51,086 bases of DNA from NCBI GenBank assembly GCA_947481685.1, contig CANKHA010000018.1, positions 1 through 51,086 on the forward strand, given 5' to 3'. The DNA comes from Bradyrhizobiaceae bacterium (GTDB lineage: Bacteria; Pseudomonadota; Alphaproteobacteria; Rhizobiales; Xanthobacteraceae). Shown in pieces: positions 35,750 through 44,643 of the stretch (within the stretch, counting starts at the first letter, position 1; each line of letters starts with the position of its first letter). The notes under the pieces are model-generated. The model worked only from the letters and a program-made list of their open reading frames with translations, was not told the origin of the DNA and made no database searches. The position numbers and the translations under genes are program-made.

Positions 35750-36073
35750 ATGCTTGCCCGCGATGAGGACATCCTGAAAGCCGCTGAAGACTGGCGCAAA
35801 GCCGGGCGCGGCGTGGCCGTAGCGACCGTGATCGAGACCTGGGGCTCGGCCCCGCGGCCGGTCGGGTCCAATCTGGTGATCGACGATCAGGGCAATTTTC
35901 TCGGTTCGGTGTCCGGTGGCTGCGTCGAGGGCGCGGTGGTGACGGAGGCCATCGACGTGATCGGCAGTGGCAAACCCAAGGTTCTGGAATTCGGCGTTGC
36001 CGACGAGACGGCGTGGAATGTCGGCCTGTCCTGCGGCGGCACCATCCGTGTTTATGTCGAGAAGGTGGATTGA
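35750..36073 (+). CDS. XdhC/CoxI N-terminal domain protein
   Basis: The short maturation factor (107 residues) consists of the XdhC/CoxI domain only: DILKAAEDWRKAGRGVAVAT, ETWGSAPRPVGSNLVI, SVSGGCVEGAVV and LSCGGTIRVYVE. XdhC proteins bind sulfurated molybdenum cofactor and insert it into xanthine dehydrogenase-type enzymes. The start at 35750 is preferred because GGAGG lies five bases upstream; ATG 35738 is possible. In many bacteria this domain and the following Rossmann domain form a single protein; here they are two adjacent genes. Confidence 0.9.
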   Translation: MLARDEDILKAAEDWRKAGRGVAVATVIETWGSAPRPVGSNLVIDDQGNFLGSVSGGCVEGAVVTEAIDVIGSGKPKVLEFGVADETAWNVGLSCGGTIRVYVEKVD

Positions 36074-36075
36074 TC

Positions 36076-36768
36076 TTGCGCCTCGACGCCCTTTCCACAT
36101 TGAACAGCGAACGTGCGGCGCGGCGCGCGGTGGCGGTTGTGACCGATATCGCAAGTGGTGCGCAGCGCGTGGTGAAAGCCAAAGACGTTGCCGCCGATCC
36201 TTTGCGCGACGTTCTTGAGAAACATTTCCGCAGCGGCAAGAGCGGCATCGAGGAAATCGAGGGCGCGCGGGTGTTTCTCACCGTGCATGTGCCGCCGCCG
36301 AAGCTGGTCATCACAGGCGCGGTGCATGTCAGCCAGACGCTGGCGCCGATGGCGCGGATGCTGGGTTATGATGTCACCATCGTCGATCCGCGCACTGCTT
36401 TCGCTACTGCTGAGCGTTTCCCCGATGTGAAGCTGATCGCGGAATGGCCGGATATCGCGCTGCCGCCGCTTGGCATCGACCGCTACACGGCTTTCACTGC
36501 GCTCACGCATGATCCGAAAATCGACGATCCTGCATTGCTGCATGCGTTCAAGAGCGATTGCTTCTATATCGGCGCGTTGTCATCGAAAAAGACCCATGCC
36601 AAGCGCATGGCGCGGCTGAAAGAGCAGGGCGCGAGCGATGCCGATCTCGCGCGCATTCATTCGCCCATCGGCCTCAACATCGGCGCGGTGTCGCCTGCGG
36701 AAATCGCAGTGTCCATCATGGCCGAGATCACCGCGCGGCTACGCCAGCCCGCCGGAGCGGCGGCATGA
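36076..36768 (+). CDS. XdhC Rossmann-domain protein
   Basis: This 230-residue partner of the previous gene has a short N-terminal XdhC-like part (NSERAARRAVAVVTDIASG). The Rossmann domain follows (LVITGAVHVSQTLAPMARML, VTIVDPRTAFATAERF, FYIGALSSKKTHAKRMARL). The TTG start at 36076 is chosen because GAAGGTGG sits eight bases upstream and the frame lies two bases after the previous stop. It is a molybdenum-enzyme maturation factor by family. Its stop overlaps the MoeA-MobA fusion gene by four bases. Confidence 0.88.
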   Translation: MRLDALSTLNSERAARRAVAVVTDIASGAQRVVKAKDVAADPLRDVLEKHFRSGKSGIEEIEGARVFLTVHVPPPKLVITGAVHVSQTLAPMARMLGYDVTIVDPRTAFATAERFPDVKLIAEWPDIALPPLGIDRYTAFTALTHDPKIDDPALLHAFKSDCFYIGALSSKKTHAKRMARLKEQGASDADLARIHSPIGLNIGAVSPAEIAVSIMAEITARLRQPAGAAA

Positions 36769-38384
36769 AATTCGGCCCGGTCGCACCCAAGGACGCGCTG
36801 GGCGCTACCGCCGTTCATACGCTGCGGCAAGGCTCGCTGGTGCTGAAGAAAGGCACTGTCATCGCCGCCGCCGATGTCGCTGCGCTGGAAGCCGCCGGTG
36901 TTTCAGAAATCGTTGTGGTGCAGATGGAGTCGGGCGATGTGGGTGAGGACGCTGCCGCGGCCGAAATCGCGCGTGTTGTTGCCGGCGATGGCACCCGCAC
37001 TGACCGCGCCTTTACCGGTCGCTGCAATCTGTTTGCCGACCGCGCGGGTATTCTTGTCGTCGATAAACACGGCATCGACCGTATCAACCGCATCGACGAA
37101 GCGATCACGCTGGCGACGTTGCATGCCTATAAGCCGGTGGTCGCCGGCGAGATGATTGCCACCGTGAAGATCATTCCCTTTGCGGTTGCGGGAAAACATC
37201 GCGACGCCGCGGTTGCGGCGGCCCAAGGCAAGCCGCTGGTACGGCTTGCGCCTTACACGTTGCGCAAGATTGGAGTGATTTCCACCCGGTTGCCGGGCCT
37301 TGCCGAAAAGATCATCGACAAGACCATCAAGGTGACGAAAGACCGCCTTGCGCCTGCGGGAGCCGAGATTGTTTCCGAGCAGCGGGTGCAGCACGACGAA
37401 GCGGAACTGGCCAGGGCGCTCGATGCGGTCCTGAAGCAGGGCGTGGAGCTGGTGGTGATCTTCGGCGCCTCGGCGATTGCAGACCGGCGCGATGTGATTC
37501 CGCGCGCGATCGAACAGACCGGCGGCGCCATTGAGCATTTCGGCATGCCGGTCGATCCCGGCAATCTGATGCTGGTCGGGCGTGTGCGCGGTACGCTGGT
37601 GCTTGGCGCACCGGGCTGTGCGCGCAGTCCGAAAGACAACGGTTTCGACTGGGTGCTGATGCGCATGCTCGCCGGCATTCCGGTGACACGGGAGGACATC
37701 ACCGGCATGGGCGTCGGCGGATTGCTGATGGAGATCGTCACTCGTCCGCAGCCGCGCGATGAGCCGCTGGCGGGATCACGCAGCGTCGCCGCGGTGGTGC
37801 TGGCTGCTGGCCGATCCACCCGCATGGGCGGGACCAACAAGCTGCTGGCCGAAATCGACGGCAAGCCGCTGGTGCGCATCGCCGTGGAGCAGGCACTGGC
37901 GTCGCGCGCAAACCCTGTCGTTGTCGTCACCGGCCACCAGCGCAACGAGGTTGAAGTCGCCATCGCCGGGCTCGACGTGAAGCTGGTACACAATCCGGAT
38001 TATGCACAGGGCCTGGCGACATCGGTGAAGGCAGGCGTCGCGGCGCTGCCCGCAAGCAATGACGGCGCGATCGTCTGCCTCGCGGACATGCCGCAGGTGA
38101 ATGCGGCGCTGATCGACAAGCTGGTCGGCGCCTTCGATCCCGCTTCCGGCGCGCTGGTGGTGCTGCCGACGCTGGAAGGCAAACGCGGCAATCCGGTGTT
38201 GTGGTCGCGGCGCTTCTTCCCCGACCTGATGGCGCTGGAAGGCGATGTCGGCGCCCGCCACCTGATTGCGCGCTATGCGGAAGCGGTCACCGAAGTGCCG
38301 GTGGACGGGCTGGCGGCCTTCACGGATGTGGACACCCCGGACGCCCTGCAGAGCCTGAAAACCCAGTTCGCAGCGGCAAAATAG
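36765..38384 (+). CDS. MoeA-like / MobA-like fusion (molybdenum cofactor insertion and nucleotidyl transfer)
   Basis: This two-domain protein has 539 residues. The first 330 or so form a molybdopterin-binding MoeA/MoCF-like domain (KIGVISTRLPGLAEKIIDK, VIFGASAIADRRDVIPRA). From about residue 340 an NTP-transferase domain begins with VVLAAGRSTRMGGTNKLLAE and continues through CLADMPQVNAALIDKL, as in MobA/MocA cytidylyltransferases. Such fusions probably make the cytidylated cofactor for xanthine dehydrogenase-type enzymes. The ATGA overlap with the XdhC gene ties it to the same operon. Confidence 0.88.
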   Translation: MKFGPVAPKDALGATAVHTLRQGSLVLKKGTVIAAADVAALEAAGVSEIVVVQMESGDVGEDAAAAEIARVVAGDGTRTDRAFTGRCNLFADRAGILVVDKHGIDRINRIDEAITLATLHAYKPVVAGEMIATVKIIPFAVAGKHRDAAVAAAQGKPLVRLAPYTLRKIGVISTRLPGLAEKIIDKTIKVTKDRLAPAGAEIVSEQRVQHDEAELARALDAVLKQGVELVVIFGASAIADRRDVIPRAIEQTGGAIEHFGMPVDPGNLMLVGRVRGTLVLGAPGCARSPKDNGFDWVLMRMLAGIPVTREDITGMGVGGLLMEIVTRPQPRDEPLAGSRSVAAVVLAAGRSTRMGGTNKLLAEIDGKPLVRIAVEQALASRANPVVVVTGHQRNEVEVAIAGLDVKLVHNPDYAQGLATSVKAGVAALPASNDGAIVCLADMPQVNAALIDKLVGAFDPASGALVVLPTLEGKRGNPVLWSRRFFPDLMALEGDVGARHLIARYAEAVTEVPVDGLAAFTDVDTPDALQSLKTQFAAAK

Positions 38385-38449
38385 CACCATTCACCAACTG
38401 GAAAGGCTTGGCTCCTACCATCCTGGCATTCTCCGGGGGGAGGGGTGTT

Positions 38450-38821
38450 ATGACGTTCGGACGTTTTCTATGCGGCATGATCGCAACAGCGATGATGCTT
38501 GCGGCCGCTATTGTTGATGGACGGGCCGCCGGCGCTTTTTCCGTTGGAAATTGCGGCGCCTACGGATTTTCCTACGACTACCAGGAAGCCGAAGCAGCCA
38601 GACAAGCCGCTGCCGGGAAATGCGATGGCGCGTGCAAGACCATTCCGGTGACAAAGGCCTGCGCCGCCTTTGCCGTCGATGTGAAGAACGCCTGCGGCGC
38701 GCACGGCTATGCCACGGCGCCGAAGCTCGGCGCGGCGCAGAATACCGCGCTCAAGCAGTGCTACAATTTCGGTGGCAAGGACTGCATGATCCGGGCCTGG
38801 ATCTGCGACATCAAAGGCTAG
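38450..38821 (+). CDS. DUF4189-like secreted protein
   Basis: The 123-residue protein has a signal peptide (LCGMIATAMMLAAAIVDGRA). A cysteine-rich domain follows (GNCGAYGFSYDYQEAEAARQ, KCDGACKTI, KACAAFAVD, KQCYNFGGKDC). The repeated pattern of one segment per cysteine pair, each with AAR or AAQ, is typical of DUF4189, a small periplasmic domain of unknown function. A strong purine-rich site (GGGGGGAGGGG) precedes the ATG. It has its own terminator. Confidence 0.8.
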   Translation: MTFGRFLCGMIATAMMLAAAIVDGRAAGAFSVGNCGAYGFSYDYQEAEAARQAAAGKCDGACKTIPVTKACAAFAVDVKNACGAHGYATAPKLGAAQNTALKQCYNFGGKDCMIRAWICDIKG

Positions 38822-38854
38822 CCACCGGCTAACCACTTATCGCTTCATACGAAA

Positions 38855-38884
38855 ACGCCTGTGGTCAAAGCCGCAGGCGTTTTT
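38855..38884 (+). terminator. Intrinsic terminator after the DUF4189 gene
   Basis: ACGCCTGTGG and CCGCAGGCGT arms (one G-T pair) enclose TCAAAG. TTTT follows directly, then a T-rich tract. Confidence 0.92.
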
Positions 38885-38923
38885 GCTTTTGGGCCCTTGC
38901 GAAAAGCAACGCATTGGCCTATT

Positions 38924-38945
38924 TATGACTGACCGGTCAGTCATA
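38924..38945. promoter_or_regulatory. Perfect 22-bp palindrome, likely TetR operator
   Basis: The half-site TATGACTGACC is followed at once by its exact complement GGTCAGTCATA, centred at 38934-38935. It ends 12 bases before the TetR start codon. This is the expected place for autorepression of the export operon. Confidence 0.85.
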
Positions 38946-38957
38946 TTGCGATGAGCT

Positions 38958-39620
38958 ATGAAACCAGCGACGAAGAAATCGGCAACGAAAGCGGGGAAAG
39001 CTTCTTCCGCGAAGCCGGTCGGCGCGCGTGCAGAGCAGGCCGGCAAGAAGCGCGAAGCCATTCTCAAGGCTGCGCTGGAGGAGTTTTCCACCCGCGGTTT
39101 CGCCACTGCACGGCTTGATGATGTGGCCAAACGCGCCGGCGTCGCCAAGGGCACGATCTATCTCTACTTCCGCGACAAGGAGAGGCTGTTCCAGGAACTG
39201 GTGCGCGCGGAGCTGAGCCCGGTCGTGAACGCGCTTGAGGCAGCCCAGCTTGCGGACCTGCCGCTGCAGGCGGTGGCCGACCGGCTGGTGACGATCTTCG
39301 CGCGGGAGGTTTTCACATCACACCGCAAGGATGTGATCCGGCTGGTGTTGACAGAAGGTGCGCGCTTTCCGGCGATTTCCGAATTCTATTACCACGAGGT
39401 GGTGGAGCGCGTGATGAAGGTGCTCCGGACGCTGGCGCAGCGTGCTGTCGATCGCGGCGAGTTGCCGAACGATGCGCTGGTGCGCTTTCCTCAACTTCTT
39501 GGCGCGCCGGGAATTGTCGCAATCATCTGGAGCGGCCTGTTCGATCGCTGGGCCAAGATCGATGTGGAGGCTTTCATGCGCGCCTATCTCGATCTGATTT
39601 TCGCCAGGAGGGCGGCATGA
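38958..39620 (+). CDS. TetR family transcriptional regulator
   Basis: The 220-residue regulator has a lysine- and alanine-rich N-terminal tail (about 28 residues). The TetR helix-turn-helix follows (REAILKAALEEFSTRGF, LDDVAKRAGVAKGTIYLYFR), then an all-helical ligand domain. A perfect palindrome directly upstream is its probable operator. The stop overlaps the HlyD gene start by four bases. The arrangement TetR-HlyD-ABC-ABC2 resembles the CecR-YbhG-YbhF-YbhS/R system of enterobacteria, although with one permease here. Confidence 0.92.
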   Translation: MKPATKKSATKAGKASSAKPVGARAEQAGKKREAILKAALEEFSTRGFATARLDDVAKRAGVAKGTIYLYFRDKERLFQELVRAELSPVVNALEAAQLADLPLQAVADRLVTIFAREVFTSHRKDVIRLVLTEGARFPAISEFYYHEVVERVMKVLRTLAQRAVDRGELPNDALVRFPQLLGAPGIVAIIWSGLFDRWAKIDVEAFMRAYLDLIFARRAA

Positions 39621-40369
39621 CGATGTATCGCAATGCATGGCTTGCCGGAGCATTGCTGCTCGCGGCCTGCGCGCCATCCGGCAATGGCAGCTATCAGGGT
39701 TGGGTCGAAGCCGAACAGGTTTTCGTCAGCCCGCATGAGCCCGGCCGGATCGAGACGATTGCGGTGCGGGAAGGTGACACCATCACTGTCGGGATGCAGT
39801 TGTTCACGCTGGATGCCGAGCTTCAACAGGCCGACCTGAAACAAGCCGAAGCCTCGATCACCAACGCGCGGCAGGCCTATGAACGCGCCCAACTGCTGTT
39901 GAAGACATCGGCCGGTACGCAGAAGGCATTTGAGGACGCCGAAGCCACATTGCGCACGGCGGAAGCGCGGCTGAATTCCTCCCAGACGCGTCTTTCGCGG
40001 CGGAAAGTTTCAAGCCCGGCCGCCGGTGTCGTGCAGCAGGTCTATTTTCGCGAAGGCGAGATGGTCCCGGCGACACGGCCGGTGCTCGCGCTGCTGCCGC
40101 CGGAAAACATCAAGCTGCGCTTCTTCCTGCCGGAAACGATGGTGCCGACCATCGCGATTGGTGACACGGTGAAAGTCAGTTGCGACGGCTGCGCCGGCGA
40201 TCTCACCGCGAAGGTGAGCTTCATTTCGCAGACGGCGGAATATACGCCGCCGGTCATCTACAGCCTGGAAGAGCGCTCGAAGCTCGTCTTCCTTGTGGAA
40301 GCGCGGCCGGAGAAACCCACGGCATTTCGTGTCGGCCAGCCGGTCAGCGTCAATCTGGTGAAGAAATGA
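39617..40369 (+). CDS. HlyD-family periplasmic adaptor, probable lipoprotein
   Basis: The 250-residue membrane-fusion adaptor begins with a lipoprotein signal (LAGALLLAACAPSG; the lipobox Cys is about residue 18). A biotinyl-lipoyl-like half (EAEQVFVSPHEPGRIETIAV, REGDTITVG) comes next, then a short coiled-coil hairpin (QADLKQAEASITNARQAYE to LNSSQTRLSRR), then the second lipoyl half and a beta barrel. AGGAGGG precedes the ATG. It links the inner-membrane ABC exporter to an outer-membrane channel, which is not encoded nearby. Confidence 0.9.
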   Translation: MTMYRNAWLAGALLLAACAPSGNGSYQGWVEAEQVFVSPHEPGRIETIAVREGDTITVGMQLFTLDAELQQADLKQAEASITNARQAYERAQLLLKTSAGTQKAFEDAEATLRTAEARLNSSQTRLSRRKVSSPAAGVVQQVYFREGEMVPATRPVLALLPPENIKLRFFLPETMVPTIAIGDTVKVSCDGCAGDLTAKVSFISQTAEYTPPVIYSLEERSKLVFLVEARPEKPTAFRVGQPVSVNLVKK

Positions 40370-41295
40370 TGGCGGCGCCTGACATCGTCATCGATGTCCA
40401 CGGGTTGAGCAAGTCCTTCGGCAACCGTCAGGTGGTGCGCGATCTGTCGATGCAGGTGAAGCGCGGCGAAATCTACGGCTTCCTCGGCCCCAACGGCTCG
40501 GGCAAGACCACAACCATCCGCATGCTGTGCGGGCTGCTGACGCCGGATGCCGGCAGCGGCACCTGCCTCGGCTACAACATTCTTACCGAGGCCGACAAGA
40601 TCAAGCGCCGCGTGGGCTACATGACCCAGCGTTTCAGTCTCTACGAAGACCTGTCGGTGCGCGAGAATCTGGAATTCGTCGCGCGCATCTACGGCATTGT
40701 CGATCCGTCTGGCGCTGCCACCAAGGCGATTGAGAAGCTCGGTCTCACCCAGCGGCAGAACCAGATCGCCGGCACTTTGTCCGGCGGCTGGAAGCAGCGG
40801 CTTGCGCTCGGCGCGTGCACGTTGCCGGATCCCGATTTGCTGCTGCTCGATGAACCGACGGCGGGCGTCGATCCCAAGGCGCGGCGCGAATTCTGGAACG
40901 AGATCCACGCACTCGCCGCTGACGGGCTCACGGTTCTGGTCTCCACCCATTACATGGACGAAGCCGAGCGCTGCCATGAGATTGCTTACATCGCTTATGG
41001 CACGCTGTTGGTGCACGGCACTGTGCAGGAGGTGATCGATCACTCCGCACTCGTCACCTATACGGTCAGCGGGCAGGGGGTGCCGAAACTCACCGCGGAG
41101 CTTGCCGAGAAGCCCGGCGTGATGGTGACGCCCTTCGGCGCCAGGGTGCATGTCTCCGGACGTGACCACGGCACATTGACTGATGCCATCAAGCCTTTCC
41201 GGCAGGCGCCCGACCTGCAGTGGGAGGAAGCAAGCCCGTCGCTTGAAGACGTGTTCATTGATCTGATGTCCACCGCGAAGGACAACTTCCAATGA
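40366..41295 (+). CDS. ABC exporter ATP-binding protein
   Basis: This cytoplasmic ATPase of an ABC-2-type exporter has 309 residues. Walker A is GPNGSGKTT, the signature LSGGWKQRLALG and Walker B LLLLDEPTAGVDP, followed by the H-loop STHYMDEAE. A C-terminal accessory region of about 75 residues follows. The start at 40366 overlaps the HlyD stop (ATGA), and the next gene overlaps this one the same way. The whole set is tightly coupled. The exported compound is unknown; drugs or lipids are usual for this family. Confidence 0.93.
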   Translation: MMAAPDIVIDVHGLSKSFGNRQVVRDLSMQVKRGEIYGFLGPNGSGKTTTIRMLCGLLTPDAGSGTCLGYNILTEADKIKRRVGYMTQRFSLYEDLSVRENLEFVARIYGIVDPSGAATKAIEKLGLTQRQNQIAGTLSGGWKQRLALGACTLPDPDLLLLDEPTAGVDPKARREFWNEIHALAADGLTVLVSTHYMDEAERCHEIAYIAYGTLLVHGTVQEVIDHSALVTYTVSGQGVPKLTAELAEKPGVMVTPFGARVHVSGRDHGTLTDAIKPFRQAPDLQWEEASPSLEDVFIDLMSTAKDNFQ

Positions 41296-42476
41296 GCGGG
41301 CGCGAGGACACATCACGCGATGATACATCACGCGAAGACAGATCACGCGAGGACACTTGGGGCAGCTTCTGGCGTCGCATCGGCGCGATGATCGTCAAGG
41401 AGTTCCTGCAACTGCGACGGGACAAGATCACCCTCGCCACCATGGTGACGGTGCCGATGATGCAGCTCGTGCTGTTCGGATATGCCATCAACACCTCGCC
41501 GCGCGATCTTCCGGCCGTGGTCCTGATGCAGGAGCAGAGCGACGTGTCGCGCTCGATCCTCGCCGCCCTGCAGAATACCAAATACATCAAGATCACCGAG
41601 ATTGCCCGTAACGAGGCGGAATTCGACCAGTTGCTCAAGAGCGGGCGCGTGCTGTTCGGCATCGAAGTGCCGGCGGGGTTCGAGCGCGCGGTGCGGCGCG
41701 GCGACAAGCCTGCGATCCTGGTGGCGGCGGATGCGACCGATCCTGTTGCAGCGGGTGGCGCGCTGAGCGCGCTCGGACAACTTGTACAGACCGCCCTCGT
41801 GCATGACCGCCTGATCCCGGACAGCGGCCCGCCGCCGTTCGAGATCCGCAACCACGCGCGCTACAATCCGGCGGGCTCGACCCAGCTCAATATCGTGCCG
41901 GGGCTGCTCGGCACGATCCTGACGCTGACCATGCTGATCTTTACGGCGCTGTCTGTGACGCGCGAGCGCGAACGTGGCACCATGGAAAGCCTGCTGGCGA
42001 TGCCGATCACGCCGCTCGAGATCATGCTCGGCAAGATCGCGCCCTATGTTATCATCGGTTTCTTCCAGGCGACTTTGATCGTGGTGGCCGGCACGGTGCT
42101 GTTCCAGGTTCCTATCGTCGGCAGCATGGCGCTGCTCGCTGCACTCACCACGCTGTTCATCGCGGCCAACCTTTCCATTGGCTATACCTTCTCGACCGTG
42201 GCGCAGAACCAGCTGCAGGCCGTGCAGATGGCGATGATGTTCTTCCTGCCGAACATGCTGATGTCGGGCTTCCTGTTTCCTTTCGCCGGCATGCCGGTCT
42301 GGGCGCAGTGGGTTTCGGAGTTCATGCCGCTGACGCACTATGTGCGGATCGTGCGGGCGATCATGCTGAAGGGCGCTACGCTCGGTGACCTGCAGCTGGA
42401 GGCGGCGGCGCTGGTGGGCCTGACTTTGCTGGCGATGGTCATCGCTGTCACGCGCTTCCGGCGGACGCTCGACTAG
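41292..42476 (+). CDS. ABC-2 type exporter permease
   Basis: The 394-residue permease has one N-terminal helix (ITLATMVTVPMMQLVLFGYA), a large periplasmic loop, and five C-terminal helices including LGTILTLTMLIFTALSVTRE and YVIIGFFQATLIVVAG. ERERGTMESLLAMPITPLEI is the diagnostic ABC-2 coupling motif. The first 20 codons contain a tandem 15-base repeat encoding acidic/basic DTSR-like units, so the N-terminal tail is unusual and probably disordered. It pairs with the ATPase and HlyD adaptor upstream. Confidence 0.92.
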   Translation: MSGREDTSRDDTSREDRSREDTWGSFWRRIGAMIVKEFLQLRRDKITLATMVTVPMMQLVLFGYAINTSPRDLPAVVLMQEQSDVSRSILAALQNTKYIKITEIARNEAEFDQLLKSGRVLFGIEVPAGFERAVRRGDKPAILVAADATDPVAAGGALSALGQLVQTALVHDRLIPDSGPPPFEIRNHARYNPAGSTQLNIVPGLLGTILTLTMLIFTALSVTRERERGTMESLLAMPITPLEIMLGKIAPYVIIGFFQATLIVVAGTVLFQVPIVGSMALLAALTTLFIAANLSIGYTFSTVAQNQLQAVQMAMMFFLPNMLMSGFLFPFAGMPVWAQWVSEFMPLTHYVRIVRAIMLKGATLGDLQLEAAALVGLTLLAMVIAVTRFRRTLD

Positions 42477-42503
42477 CCTCCCGGAAGGGAATAAAACGCA
42501 TCC

Positions 42504-43709
42504 ATGAATCCTTTTGATCCAGCAACGCGACGCGCCATCGGTTTCCTGAACTGGGCGCATGCCATCGATCATTATGTGCTGCTGATTTTCCCGACGGTCG
42601 TCATCAGCCTGGAAGCCTTCTACAGCCGGCCCTATGGCGAACTGATCGCGCTCGGTGCGCCGTGTTTCGTGGCTTTTGGCGTCTTCTCGCTGCCGGCGGG
42701 ATGGCTCGCCGATCGCTGGAGCCGCCGCAATATGATGGTGGTGTTCTACGCCGGCTGCGGGCTGTCGCTGATCGCTGCGTCGCTCGCGCCGACTGCGTTC
42801 ATGCTGGGGGCGGCGCTGTTCCTGCTCGGCATGTTCGCGGCGATCTATCATCCTGTGGGCATGGCGATGCTGATCGAGGCTTCGCAGGCGCGCGGGCGCA
42901 CGCTGGCTTTCAACGGCGTCTGCGGCAATCTCGGTGCGGCGCTGGCCGCGGGTATCACTGCCGTTTTGGCTTATTGGCTCGGCTGGCGCGCTGCCTTCCT
43001 GGCCCCCGCGGCTTTTTGCCTTGTGACGGCTCCGCTGTTTTACTGGACCGTGCCGGACGACCGGAAGCATACCGCGCGGCGTGAATCGAAGCCGGGCGTG
43101 CGCCTCACGCCCGCGCTGACTTACGCCATGTTCGGGATGTTCATCCTGATCGCGCTCACCGCGGGGCTTGTCTTCAACGCGGTGACGGTTGCGCTGCCGA
43201 AGATCGTGGAGGAGCGGCTCGGTGCGGATGTGCCGCTGGTGCTGGTCGGCGGGCTGGCGACGGCGGTGTTCATGTGCGGTGCGCTGGCGCAGCTTGCGGT
43301 CGGCCGCCTTGTGGAATGGATCCCACCGCATATTCTGCTGACGGCGATTGTTATGGTCGGGTTGGTCGGCACCGTCTGGGCGGCGATGACGACGGGGCCG
43401 CTGCTGTTGGCCGCGCTCGCGCTGGTGATGGTTGCCATTTACGGCCAGGTCACCGTCAACGACATGGTGATCGCGCGCTATACCGCCGATGCCTGGCGCG
43501 GCCGGGTTTATGCCGTGCGCTACTTCCTGCTGTTCCTCAGTGCGGGCGTCGCGGTGGAGATGATTTCGCGCTTCCACCAGCAAGGCGGTTTCTCGCTGGT
43601 GCTGATGGTGACTGCGGCGGTGACAGGCCTGTTCCTGATTGCGGCGATCGGCGTGGCGGTGATCGGTTCGCTGGCGACGGGCAGGGTATTGCCGCAACCG
43701 GCGGAGTAG
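42504..43709 (+). CDS. MFS transporter (FSR-like)
   Basis: The 401-residue protein has about 12 membrane helices. LNWAHAIDHYVLLIFPTVVI opens the first, and GWLADRWSRRNMMVVFYAGC is the conserved loop 2-3 motif of the major facilitator family. The HAIDH start resembles the fosmidomycin-resistance-like subgroup, although I cannot assign a substrate. It follows the ABC exporter by 27 bases on the same strand and could belong to the same TetR-controlled unit. Confidence 0.88.
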   Translation: MNPFDPATRRAIGFLNWAHAIDHYVLLIFPTVVISLEAFYSRPYGELIALGAPCFVAFGVFSLPAGWLADRWSRRNMMVVFYAGCGLSLIAASLAPTAFMLGAALFLLGMFAAIYHPVGMAMLIEASQARGRTLAFNGVCGNLGAALAAGITAVLAYWLGWRAAFLAPAAFCLVTAPLFYWTVPDDRKHTARRESKPGVRLTPALTYAMFGMFILIALTAGLVFNAVTVALPKIVEERLGADVPLVLVGGLATAVFMCGALAQLAVGRLVEWIPPHILLTAIVMVGLVGTVWAAMTTGPLLLAALALVMVAIYGQVTVNDMVIARYTADAWRGRVYAVRYFLLFLSAGVAVEMISRFHQQGGFSLVLMVTAAVTGLFLIAAIGVAVIGSLATGRVLPQPAE

Positions 43710-43726
43710 CGCTCAGAATAGCGCAA

Positions 43727-44533
43727 TCATTTCTGCAGCCGTTCGATCAATGCCATGGCTCCGGCGGGAGCGCGGATTTTTCCGTCATGGATGATGTAGG
43801 CGAAGACATCGCGCGGCGTTGCCTTAGGTTTGTGTTTGTCATCGACGCGCGGCAGGTCGTCGGGCTCCTTGCCGTCCGCCCATAACGTCAGCCGCTTGGT
43901 CCAGGCATCAAGCGCCTTCGGCGGATAGGCGGTCGGAATGTCGTCTTCGCCCTTCTGCAAGCGGGCATAGACAAAGTCGGCAGTCACATTGGCAATGCCG
44001 GGATATTTATGGTGCTCGGCATAGACCACCGCCACGCCGAACTGGCGCAGCAGGGCCGGGAAGGCGGGTGTGCTGAAGCTGTCGTGGCGGACTTCCACCA
44101 CATGCCGCATCGGCTTGCCGTCAAGTTTTTGCGGCAGCAATTCCAGGAAAGCGCCGAAATCAGCCTCGTCGAATTTCTTGGTCGGTGCGAATTGCCACAG
44201 GAACGGCCCAAGGTGGTCGCCCAATTCCAGCACGCCGGAATCGAAGAAGCGTTTCAGTGAGTCTCCGGCTTCCGCGAGCACGCGGCGGTTGGTGGTGAAG
44301 CGCGAGCCTTTCACCGAAAAGATGAAACCATCCGGCACGTCGCCGGCCCATTTGCGAAAAGTCTCGGGCTTCTGCGAGCCGTAATAGGTGGAGTTGATCT
44401 CGATCGAGGTGAGGTGCTGGCCCGCGTAGTTCAGCTCTTTCGCCTGCGCCAGACCCTTCGGATAGAACACGCCGCGCCAGGGCGCGAAATTCCACCCGCC
44501 GATACCACAATAGATCTTGCCCGATTTTGCCAT
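43727..44533 (-). CDS. DUF72 family protein
   Basis: This 268-residue TIM-barrel-like protein of the DUF72 family shows the family start KIYCGIGGWNFAPWRGVFYP. It also has SIEINSTYYGSQKPETFRKW, FSVKGSRFTTNRR and the C-terminal FAYIIHDGKIRAPAGA. The start at 44533 is preferred (GAGG five bases upstream) over GTG 44539. The biochemical role of the family is unclear; a link to nucleic-acid metabolism has been suggested for some members. It converges with the MFS gene. Confidence 0.9.
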   Translation of the reverse strand: MAKSGKIYCGIGGWNFAPWRGVFYPKGLAQAKELNYAGQHLTSIEINSTYYGSQKPETFRKWAGDVPDGFIFSVKGSRFTTNRRVLAEAGDSLKRFFDSGVLELGDHLGPFLWQFAPTKKFDEADFGAFLELLPQKLDGKPMRHVVEVRHDSFSTPAFPALLRQFGVAVVYAEHHKYPGIANVTADFVYARLQKGEDDIPTAYPPKALDAWTKRLTLWADGKEPDDLPRVDDKHKPKATPRDVFAYIIHDGKIRAPAGAMALIERLQK

Positions 44534-44643
44534 GAGCACCTCTGCCGGAACCTTGCTCGCGTTCCTACATTTCCAAGATTTTCAGCTGCCGAAATTGTAT
44601 TCTACAATGACTCCAGTCCAAATATTACCGAGGACCGGCAAAT

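Noticed and set aside
41343..43697. A 784-residue open frame opposite the permease and MFS genes
   Set aside because: It spans two unrelated genes, has no recognisable domain and is low-complexity H/R/Q sequence.
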